Assembly (NCBI RefSeq): GCF_014212135.1
Contig: NZ_JACJVQ010000019.1
Span: 248,001-312,000 of the forward strand
Reading direction: 5' to 3'
DNA: 64,000 bases
From: Cohnella thailandensis
GTDB taxonomy: Bacteria > Bacillota > Bacilli > Paenibacillales > Paenibacillaceae
The translations under genes were made by a program, and so were the position numbers. The notes below the pieces were generated by a model. The model made no database searches. It had not been told where the DNA came from and saw only the letters and a list, made by a program, of their open reading frames with translations. Below are positions 58,401-64,000 of the stretch, piece by piece (within the stretch, counting starts at the first letter, position 1; each line of letters opens with the position of its first letter).

Positions 58401-59979
58401 TCGCTGGATCTGCGCCGACGAAGAAGCCATCTATGCCGGTTTCCCGGAATCCGCCGACTCGCGCGTCTTTATTCTGGACCGGTACGCGGAGCAAGTCCTG
58501 TCCTTCACCGAGCTCGAGCTTTGCGAGAGATATCCCTCCCTGACGTTGAAGCAAGCGGAGATCGCCGTTCAAGATATGCTGCGGCGCGAAGTCGTCGAGC
58601 GATCTCCGCATGCCGCGCACTCCGAGGAGCGCATCTGGACGAGTTCGAAGCTGGCTGCCCGAATGGTCCGCTTATCGATGAGCGAAGCGAGAGGGCAAGC
58701 GCAAGCCGCGGAAGCAGCCAGCTGGTGCGCTCAGATCGTCTCCATGCAGTCCCTCAGACAAGGCACGCGCAAGGAAGGAACGCACGGACTGCTTCAGGTC
58801 ATCGAGAAGCTGCAGGGGTTGTTCGCCCCCTTATCTCAATGGGAATCGCTGCTGCTGCCCGCCCGAATGGTCCGATACCGGAAGGAGGAGCTGGATCAGC
58901 TGTGCTCCGGCGGGGAGATAATCTGGATCGGGAAGAAGGAAGAGGACGATAAGGAAGGGAAGATCGCTTTTTTCCTTGCCGACAGCAAGGCATTGTATTC
59001 TCCCTTTCTGGCACAAGAAGATAAGCCGACTAGCCACCCGAAGCTGCTGGAGAGATTGCAAACGGGAGGAGCCAGCTTCCTGACCCGGCTGGCGCGGGAG
59101 GAGGACAAGCTGCCTTCCGAGATGCTGGACGAGCTCCTCGATCTGGTCTGGGAGGGCCGAGTGTCCAACGACCAATTCGCGCCGATGCGCCTGGCCGCGC
59201 TGCCCGCCAAATCGCGCAAAACCGCCGCCGCAAGGGCAGGCTCCGGCTTCGGAAGATGGTATTGGACGGGCGAACTCGCGGAGAGGAATGAGCATCCGGG
59301 AGCCGGCTCCTCCTCTTCGAACCTATCTGGCGGCGCCAAGGATTCGAAGGAAGCTTCCGCGGTTCACTGGGCGCATCATCTGCTGCAGAGCTATGGCCTC
59401 GTCAACAAAGAGCTGGTCGCGAAGACGACGCCGTTCGAATGGGATTCCTTCTATCCGGTCATGAAGCGGCTGGAGGAATGGGGAGCGGTCACTCGGGGAG
59501 TCTATATCAAGGGCGACTCCACCCTCCAGTTTACGACGAAGGAGCTGGCGGAATCCGTGCGCGGCCTCGAATCCCAAGAGCCGGCCGCGGACGAGGAGTT
59601 CACGGTCGTCTCCGCGGCGGACCCGGCCAATCCGTACGGATTATTCATGGAATGGCCCGAGACGGCGAACCGCGTCCTATTTTCTCGCAAACCGGGGAAC
59701 TTCCTGCTGCTGAGAGGCGGACGATGGGAATACTGGATCGAGAACAACGGGCGTCGCGTTTACAGCCTTTTCCAAGAAGGGGGTTCCGATTTGCCGTCCT
59801 CGAACGAAGCCGCGCGGCTCAAGTCCGCGTTGCTCGCGATCCTGCGCCAGCAAGGGCTCGTCAAGCTCGTTATCGAGGCTTGGAACGGCAGGGAAGCGGG
59901 CTCAAGCGAAGCCGGAGAGCGGCTTCTGCAAATCGGTGCGGAATTGGACCGCAAATCATTGGTATTTTGGGCGAATTAG
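55498..59979 (+). CDS. Large Lhr-type DEAD/DEAH helicase
   Basis: A 1493-residue superfamily 2 helicase. The RecA-like core (about 1-440) has Walker A APTGSGKTLAALLP, motif Ia YITPLKALNNDV, motif II VDEIHEL, motif III GVSATQ and motif VI QRIGRAGHA. A Lhr-type winged-helix and beta-barrel region follows to about 900. A C-terminal half of about 600 residues matches the length of the Lhr C-terminal extension. Lhr enzymes unwind DNA-RNA hybrids in repair, and some family members have a linked uracil glycosylase. GACGGAGGCGATTCGA precedes ATG 55498. The frame is open from 55438 inside aspA, but that part is not homologous. Confidence 0.9.
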   Translation: MKATEEGLARFHPVLREWFARTFGDPTDVQLRAWKEIEAGKHTLIAAPTGSGKTLAALLPCLNRIASAGGKPKKGVRVLYITPLKALNNDVHHHVLGFVDDLAEVAERMELPWHGIRSAVRTGDTTSSQRASMLRNPPDILVTTPESLYLLLTSEKGRAILKTVEQLIVDEIHELASDKRGAHLALSIERLAEWTERPIQRIGVSATQKPLERVARFLGGWKEQTDAAASGAAMVDDSVEPANSEDIHPLGFSPREVAIVESAMEKKLELLVTMPDQNQPVQSREGVWLPLLNRLMELMGGCRSVLLFVNSRRICERLCLRLNDHVGYEMARSHHGSMSRERRLEVEQLLKDGALRCLVATSSLELGIDVGHVDLVIQIDSPLEAARGIQRIGRAGHAVGQASRGVILSRQRGLLPEIAVLSRLISDREIEEIRLPRSPIDVLSQQLVGMVVLEDRSLRDIHRLLVRSESYRSLAYERLEEIIQVLSGTYPFVRPLLDWDPESGRVSGRSNSAMASVTGVGTIPSTGNYPVHHLDSRVHLGELDEEFITESRVGDVFQLGTSSWMIREIKQDRVYVSEAGNRFSEVPFWRAEAGGRSFELGLKIGAFVQELADRLGSPNDDGEYSKERKERSCGWLADQYSMDGESAEALVALIASQRDFCALPTDRRIVIEYYKDVMNQTHVVLHNYFGRQVNRAWLLAIERQLEQLLPYRLYGNAKDNGIEFVLPEWDPSWIQAIRQVSADHLEKLLTEAITGSPLLGLAFRRIAETSLLLSRSFTRTPLWQKRLRGEELLRAVMPYAERFPYLREAMRESLFDYLDTENLKRVLEAIRSQDMEFIVKETPHPSAFASQFLADYVNMRIYEGEGLDDAIKLQLLNVSKELAGQVFGQEQLSGAIPPSIVEAERRRIEETDAVKDADSLYRLLKQSGDKTADELLKKTNDAQVLAWLEELKNRGRAKEIDLTEDGELRWICADEEAIYAGFPESADSRVFILDRYAEQVLSFTELELCERYPSLTLKQAEIAVQDMLRREVVERSPHAAHSEERIWTSSKLAARMVRLSMSEARGQAQAAEAASWCAQIVSMQSLRQGTRKEGTHGLLQVIEKLQGLFAPLSQWESLLLPARMVRYRKEELDQLCSGGEIIWIGKKEEDDKEGKIAFFLADSKALYSPFLAQEDKPTSHPKLLERLQTGGASFLTRLAREEDKLPSEMLDELLDLVWEGRVSNDQFAPMRLAALPAKSRKTAAARAGSGFGRWYWTGELAERNEHPGAGSSSSNLSGGAKDSKEASAVHWAHHLLQSYGLVNKELVAKTTPFEWDSFYPVMKRLEEWGAVTRGVYIKGDSTLQFTTKELAESVRGLESQEPAADEEFTVVSAADPANPYGLFMEWPETANRVLFSRKPGNFLLLRGGRWEYWIENNGRRVYSLFQEGGSDLPSSNEAARLKSALLAILRQQGLVKLVIEAWNGREAGSSEAGERLLQIGAELDRKSLVFWAN

Positions 59980-60050
59980 TGGTCTAATAGAGGGTAAGCG
60001 ATTTGAAGCGTAAGGCTCCGAATTAGATATTAGGATTGGAGAGAGTTAGA

Positions 60051-60479
60051 GTGCTGATTGATTTGAGATCGAAGCTGGAACAACCCGAGGTAGCGGAATT
60101 GGTGGAGATGTCCGTTCTGCCGGACCCCGAGCGCCTGCCGGAGGTCATTCGCGACTACCAGACGGATGGCCGCTTGGATATGATGGGATATGTCGACGAG
60201 GATCGGCTGATCGGGATCGTCGGCTATGCCGTGGACGAGGACAACGTTCTCGAGATAAAGCACCTGGCCATCGCCCCGGAGGAGAGAGGCAAGGGCTACG
60301 GGCGGCTTACGGTTCTCGAGCTGCTTACGTGGGAAGCACCGGACGTCATTCTGGCGGAGACGGACGAAGAGTGCATCGAGTTCTTCCGCAATATCGGCTT
60401 CGTGATCGAGAGCCTAGGCGAGAAGAATCCCGGTGTCGAACGGTTCCGCTGCACCTATACGGTCGAAGTGGATGAGTAA
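60051..60479 (+). CDS. GNAT family N-acetyltransferase
   Basis: A 142-residue acetyltransferase. The acetyl-CoA loop is HLAIAPEERGKGYGRLTVLELL (motif A, R/Q-x-x-G-x-G/A), followed by AETDEECIEFFRNIGF. The start is GTG 60051 after GGAGAGA; a TTG at 60036 is an alternative. Substrate unknown. The stop overlaps the next gene start by 8 bp, but a terminator-like hairpin lies just after it. Confidence 0.88.
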   Translation: MLIDLRSKLEQPEVAELVEMSVLPDPERLPEVIRDYQTDGRLDMMGYVDEDRLIGIVGYAVDEDNVLEIKHLAIAPEERGKGYGRLTVLELLTWEAPDVILAETDEECIEFFRNIGFVIESLGEKNPGVERFRCTYTVEVDE

Positions 60480-61287
60480 TGCCGGCTCCAAGCGCGTAAT
60501 CCCTTCCAAGATCCCCCCTTCTTCACGGACGGGTCTTGGAAGTTTTTTTGCTTCGGACCGATTCCATTATCCTTCCAAACGACTCTATGTATCTCGCAAC
60601 CACCAGTGGGCTTACGCCGCATGGGAGATGGCGAGGCTGGCCGATGCCGCGAAGTTCTCGTCTGGAGGGGCCACGCTGCTGCATGTCGATGCGCATCTGG
60701 ACGACACTTGGGACGGAGTACTCGCGGAGGGCTTGTTTGCCGTGAATTCCCCGCAGAGCGCGCTGGAGGTGGCCGGCCGGCTGGAGATCGACAACTTCAT
60801 CTGGGCTGGATGGGCTGCCGGCGTCATTGACCGGGTGGTCTACGTGTGCCCGAAAGGCCTCGACGACTCGGATCCGTTCGACTTGTCGGACTGGAACCTG
60901 ACGGGCGAGCAACTGAGGCCGTTGCGCGAACTGCTAGAGAAGAAGGCCTATACGGGGCGCAGATTCGAATCCGTACGGGAACTGCGGGAAGGGCTCGGTT
61001 CGAGCGGGGACGTTCGGAAGCTGCTGGCGCCGCAGGATCAGCCGGTTATTCTGGATTTAGACCTCGACGTATTCAAGCTATATCCCGAACGCCTGGAAGA
61101 CCGGGAGCTCGTGCCGGACGGTCGGGTGCGGGAGGAGCTCGTTTATTTGCGCGATCTGTATCCGTACGATCTGATAACCGTTGCCTTGTCGCCGTCCTTC
61201 TGCGGAAGCGAGGAGAACAGCGCCCGACTTCTTGGGCTTGTTCGGGAGGTCTTCGGTTTGGCGGAGGAGGAATCGGTGCCTTGGTAA
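60472..61287 (+). CDS. UPF0489-like protein
   Basis: A 271-residue protein with the UPF0489 pattern: LYVSRNHQWAYAAWEMARL near the start, LLHVDAHLDDTWDG, and VILDLDLDVFKL, acidic motifs that suggest a metal-dependent hydrolase fold related to arginase/deacetylase type enzymes. Function unknown. The ATG at 60472 overlaps the GNAT stop, with only a weak ribosome site. The next in-frame ATG would remove the conserved HQWAYAAWE block, so the upstream start is needed. Its first 30 codons cross a terminator-like hairpin (60503-60549). Confidence 0.7.
   Translation: MSNAGSKRVIPSKIPPSSRTGLGSFFASDRFHYPSKRLYVSRNHQWAYAAWEMARLADAAKFSSGGATLLHVDAHLDDTWDGVLAEGLFAVNSPQSALEVAGRLEIDNFIWAGWAAGVIDRVVYVCPKGLDDSDPFDLSDWNLTGEQLRPLRELLEKKAYTGRRFESVRELREGLGSSGDVRKLLAPQDQPVILDLDLDVFKLYPERLEDRELVPDGRVREELVYLRDLYPYDLITVALSPSFCGSEENSARLLGLVREVFGLAEEESVPW
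60503..60549 (+). terminator. Terminator-like hairpin inside the UPF0489-like 5' coding region
   Basis: CTTCCAAGATCC (60503-60514) pairs with GGGTCTTGGAAG (60531-60542; one G-U pair), followed directly by seven T. It looks like a real intrinsic terminator for the GNAT gene but lies 31 bases inside the next frame. Confidence 0.75.
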
Positions 61288-61321
61288 AAGGCTCGAGCAA
61301 GGGGATTGGAGGGGAAGACGG

Positions 61322-61933
61322 TTGACAGCCGCGTTTTGGCACGGAATCGTCCTGGCGCTAGGGTTAATCCTCCCGCTTGGGGTTCAGAACTATTTTATTT
61401 TCTCGCAGGGGGCGCTCGCGTCCCGCTATTCGGCGATTGTTCCCGTCGCGGCCGCGGCCGCGGTCTGCGACACGCTGCTCATTACGCTTGCCGTATCCGG
61501 CGTATCGCTGATCGTGCTGGGATTAAGCTGGATGAAAACCATTCTGATCGTCTTCGGCGTATTATTTCTGCTCTATATGGGATGGACCAGCTGGAAGGCG
61601 AAGCCTCCTGCACCGTCCGAGAGCGCTTCGGGTCGAAGGGAGTCCAGGCGCAAGCTGATCGGCTATACGGTCATGATCTCCATTTTGAATCCGCATGCGA
61701 TTCTGGATACGGTAGGCGTCATCGGGACGAGCTCGTTATCTTATGAAGGAGCAGAGAAGCTGGTCTTCGCCGCGGCCTGCGTCTGCGTCTCCTGGATGTG
61801 GTTCTTCGCTTTAGCCGGAGCGGGCCGGCTTATCGGCAGCCGGGATCGGAACGGCCGATTCCTTGGCGTCCTGAACAAAGTATCGGCAGTCGTGATGTGG
61901 GTGGCGGCCGTTTATTTGCTCTGGTCCTTCTAA
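61322..61933 (+). CDS. LysE/ArgO family amino acid exporter
   Basis: A 203-residue membrane protein with about six helices. The helix-1 motif GLILPLGVQNYFIFSQGA is the LysE/ArgO signature (GP.NA-type), with ISILNPHAILDTVG in the middle, as in ArgO/LysE-like exporters. TTG 61322 lies 7 bp after GGAGGGG and gives the family N-terminus; longer frames reach back into the previous gene. Substrate is a basic or other amino acid, not determined. It starts 34 bp after the UPF0489-like gene. Confidence 0.87.
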   Translation: MTAAFWHGIVLALGLILPLGVQNYFIFSQGALASRYSAIVPVAAAAAVCDTLLITLAVSGVSLIVLGLSWMKTILIVFGVLFLLYMGWTSWKAKPPAPSESASGRRESRRKLIGYTVMISILNPHAILDTVGVIGTSSLSYEGAEKLVFAAACVCVSWMWFFALAGAGRLIGSRDRNGRFLGVLNKVSAVVMWVAAVYLLWSF

Positions 61934-61961
61934 GGGCGAGGCTCATGCTCGATGCGCGGAT

Positions 61962-61990
61962 TTGAATTTTGCCGATATGAATGATAGAGT
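61962..61990 (+). promoter_or_regulatory. Candidate cysK promoter
   Basis: TTGAAT (61962-61967), 17 bp, TAGAGT (61985-61990). No CymR-type site was identified with confidence. Confidence 0.5.
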
Positions 61991-62036
61991 TTTAAGGAGA
62001 ACAAGCGTTTAAGGACCATTATTGGGGGTTTTATCG

Positions 62037-62972
62037 TTGGCAAGAATCGCAAAAAGACTTACGGATTTAATCGGCAACACTCCGCTTCTGGAGTTGGGAC
62101 ACTTCATCGACAATCATAAGCTGGACGCGAAGATCGTCGCCAAGCTTGAATATTTCAATCCCGCCGGCAGCGTCAAGGACCGCATCGGCTTCGCGATGAT
62201 CAAGGACGCGGAGGACCGCGGCCTGCTGAAACCGGGCTCGGTCATCGTCGAGCCGACCAGCGGCAACACCGGCGTCGGGCTCGCTTTCGCGGCGGCCGCG
62301 CTCGGTTATAAGCTGATCATCACCCTGCCGGAGAGCTTCACGATCGAACGCCGCAAGCTCATGCTCGCTCTCGGAGCCGAGCTCGTGCTCACTCCGGCGA
62401 ACGAAGGAATGGCGGGCGCGATCCGCAAGGCGGAAGAGATCGTCGAGTCGACGCCGGGGGCGTTCATGCCGCAGCAGTTCAACAATCCGGCGAACCCGAG
62501 CATCCATAAGAGCACGACCGCGCTCGAGATCTGGAACGACACGGACGGAGAAGTCGATATTTTCGTGGCCGGCGTCGGCACCGGCGGCACGATCAGCGGC
62601 GTTGGCGAGGTGTTGAAGGAGCGCAAGCCTTCCGTTCGGATCGTGGCCGTCGAGCCTGTCGAATCGCCCGTGCTGTCGGGCGGCGCCAAGGGCGTTCACA
62701 AAATTCAAGGAATCGGCGCAGGCTTCGTTCCCGGCAACTTCAACCGCGACGTCGTCGACGAGATTCTGCCGGTTCGCGGCGACGATGCGTTCGAGACCGC
62801 CCGCGAGCTCGCGAGAACGGAAGGGCTGCTCGTCGGCATCTCCTCCGGCGCCGTCGTCTATGCGGCGATGCAGCTGGCGAAGCGTCCGGAGAACAAGGGC
62901 AAGACGATCGTCGTCCTGCTGCCGGATACGGGCGAGCGTTACTTGTCGACGGCTCTGTTCCCGACGGAATAA
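62037..62972 (+). CDS. cysK: Cysteine synthase (O-acetylserine sulfhydrylase)
   Basis: A 311-residue PLP enzyme making L-cysteine from O-acetylserine and sulfide. The PLP lysine lies in NPAGSVKDRIG (about Lys46), with PTSGNTGVGLAFAAAALGY for substrate carboxylate, GTGGTISGVGE for phosphate, and GISSGAV near the C-terminus. The family N-terminus ARIAKRLTDLIGNTPL begins at TTG 62037; a TTG at 62022 is also in frame. The ribosome site is only GGGGG. Monocistronic, with terminator. Confidence 0.95.
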   Translation: MARIAKRLTDLIGNTPLLELGHFIDNHKLDAKIVAKLEYFNPAGSVKDRIGFAMIKDAEDRGLLKPGSVIVEPTSGNTGVGLAFAAAALGYKLIITLPESFTIERRKLMLALGAELVLTPANEGMAGAIRKAEEIVESTPGAFMPQQFNNPANPSIHKSTTALEIWNDTDGEVDIFVAGVGTGGTISGVGEVLKERKPSVRIVAVEPVESPVLSGGAKGVHKIQGIGAGFVPGNFNRDVVDEILPVRGDDAFETARELARTEGLLVGISSGAVVYAAMQLAKRPENKGKTIVVLLPDTGERYLSTALFPTE

Positions 62973-62982
62973 ACGGATTGAG

Positions 62983-63020
62983 AAAAAGACGGTTGCATGG
63001 ATTGCGGCCGTCTTTTTATT
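62983..63020 (+). terminator. Intrinsic terminator of cysK
   Basis: AAAAAGACGG (62983-62992) pairs with CCGTCTTTTT (63008-63017), with GC pairs in the loop; ATT follows. Confidence 0.88.
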
Positions 63021-63063
63021 TGCGATGAACCAACATCTGGGGCACTTCTAGCCTGTATTTATT

Positions 63064-63245
63064 TAACGGAAATGATAGACCTTATTTGTTTGATTTTAGA
63101 CGGTTCTCAAAGCTAACGGAACGTAGAGCCCCTATTTAGGTTAATAATCCCTTTTTTAAGGTTTTTCCTTTAAATAACGTCGCTCATTTCCGTTAGAAAA
63201 AATAATTGGGCTTTATATGCTAATTAAGGGCTACCAGTTCCGTTA
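63064..63245. repeat. Four 50-bp repeat units in inverted pairs
   Basis: Most of the 345-bp gap after cysK is a degenerate repeat. TAACGGAA opens units at 63064 and 63114 (50 bp apart) on the plus strand. Its inverse TTCCGTTA closes units at 63188-63195 and 63238-63245 (50 bp apart) on the minus strand. Each unit then shares a g-tag-cc-t-att type middle. The result is two direct units facing two inverted units. No ORF or known element was recognised. Confidence 0.75.
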
Positions 63246-63317
63246 GAATTCGGCTGTCTGGAGGATGGACGGAGTTCGGGCAATCCAATCGGAATTATCT
63301 AAAAGGGTGGGGGATTT

Positions 63318-63860
63318 ATGCTGGACATGGAGATTAGAAGACCGACTGCGGATGACGTTCTGAAGGTAAGCGCCTTTTTCCGAACAGTTGTAACCGATAC
63401 TTTCCGTAAAGAAGGCATAGGCGATCTGGTGGCGGACAGGGAAGAGGAAATCCGGACGAAGGAGAATTATTTGCGGCTTGATCTGGAGAGCAATGGCGAA
63501 GATCGCTGCTTCCTCATTGCCGTTGTTGGGGACGATATAGTCGGAACGATCGAATTCGGTCCCGCCAGCGAGCTGATTCTCCGTTGCACGGACGGCTCTT
63601 ACGTCGGTTTGATGGAAGTCGGCACCGTGTTCGTTCATCCGGATTTGCAGGGGCAGGGGGTAGGCAATCGGCTGCTGAAGGCGATTTTTTCGGTTTTGCA
63701 TACGCGCGGCTTCGAGGAATTCTGCTTGGACAGCGGGTATCGGGGTTCGCAAGCGGTATGGCGTCATAAATTCGGCGAACCGGAGTACTGGCTGAAGGAT
63801 TACTGGGGCGATGGAGCGGATCATATGATCTGGCGGTTAAAAATAAGGGATTTAATATAA
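63318..63860 (+). CDS. GNAT family N-acetyltransferase
   Basis: A 180-residue acetyltransferase with the N-terminal EIRRPTADDVLKVSAFF, the core MEVGTVFVHPDLQGQGVGNRLL (acetyl-CoA loop QGQGVG) and a C-terminal YRGSQAVWRHKFGEPEYWLKDYWG. Substrate unknown. GGGTGGGGG lies before the ATG. 17 bp upstream of the NUDIX gene and probably co-transcribed. Confidence 0.88.
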   Translation: MLDMEIRRPTADDVLKVSAFFRTVVTDTFRKEGIGDLVADREEEIRTKENYLRLDLESNGEDRCFLIAVVGDDIVGTIEFGPASELILRCTDGSYVGLMEVGTVFVHPDLQGQGVGNRLLKAIFSVLHTRGFEEFCLDSGYRGSQAVWRHKFGEPEYWLKDYWGDGADHMIWRLKIRDLI

Positions 63861-63877
63861 TTAAAGGAGGCATTGAA

Positions 63878-64000
63878 TTGCACGTACGGATCCGTTGCAC
63901 CGGCTTAATTATTCAAGATAACTCCGTATTGCTCGTGGAATATGAAAATAACGGGATTCACTACAATTTGCCGGGAGGAGGGCTTGAGCCCGGGGAAACG
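63878..64000 (+). CDS. NUDIX hydrolase, N-terminal fragment (3' end cut by window)
   Basis: Starts at TTG with AAAGGAGG seven bp upstream and is open to the window end (41 codons). VRIRCTGLIIQDNSVLLVE followed by YNLPGGGLEPGET is the beginning of a NUDIX domain, with the Nudix box (GGGLEPGET) cut off before its catalytic glutamates. These enzymes hydrolyse nucleoside diphosphate derivatives. Substrate not readable. Confidence 0.88.
   Translation, partial: MHVRIRCTGLIIQDNSVLLVEYENNGIHYNLPGGGLEPGET

Overview
The window looks like a chromosomal piece of a GC-rich, spore-former-type Firmicute of the Paenibacillaceae (Cohnella/Paenibacillus-like). The evidence is consensus AGGAGG ribosome sites, sigma-A promoters, many T-tailed intrinsic terminators, and Bacillus-type gene sets: parE-parC, rhaEW-A-B-R, lutABC-lutR, YesM/YesN two-component pairs and csoR-copZ-copA. 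I see no rRNA, tRNA, CRISPR array, prophage or transposase. Both ends cut genes: parE lacks its 5' end and a NUDIX gene lacks its 3' end.

Layout. 1-9.7 kb: parE-parC, a small hypothetical gene, a MarR regulator, a 51-bp tandem repeat block, then a minus-strand OmpR regulator/methyltransferase/CapA lipoprotein cluster divergent from a 7TM-type sensor kinase, and an XRE regulator. 10-17.4 kb: pncB, catalase, an ABC-F ATPase, and a four-gene run of DinB-like, cyclase-like, AAC(3)-like and isochorismatase-like proteins. 17.4-23.7 kb: L-rhamnose catabolic operon with a DeoR regulator and an ASRT-like (sensory rhodopsin transducer family) protein. 23.8-26.3 kb: AraC regulator under a perfect Fur box, then a hemerythrin plus formate/nitrite channel under a perfect Fnr-type box. 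26.4-34.7 kb: YesN/YesM plus a periplasmic-binding-protein partner, followed by mglBAC. 34.8-38.6 kb: lutABC with its GntR regulator. 38.7-49.7 kb: DoxX, dNTPase, a membrane protein, drug efflux/TetR, copper homeostasis, TetR-GDPD, deaminase and LigB-type dioxygenase. 50-64 kb: chemoreceptor, NarK-like transporter, Uma2 protein, aspartase, a large Lhr-type helicase, acetyltransferases, a UPF0489-like protein, LysE exporter, cysK, a 50-bp repeat block and the NUDIX fragment.

How the parts work together. Several self-contained regulatory circuits can be read directly: inverted operators around the rha promoter; 21-bp-spaced direct repeats directly upstream of a weak -35 at mglB, as expected for the adjacent AraC-type response regulator; a FadR-type operator in the lutABC promoter; CsoR boxes before both csoR and copA; an XRE operator inside its own promoter; and TetR-type palindromes at two TetR genes. 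The least explained items are the ASRT-like gene in a sugar operon, the two 50/51-bp repeat blocks, a parS-like sequence at the start of a 34-residue ORF, and a terminator-like hairpin inside the 5' end of the UPF0489-like gene. I did not find a convincing entirely new multi-gene defence or biosynthetic system.
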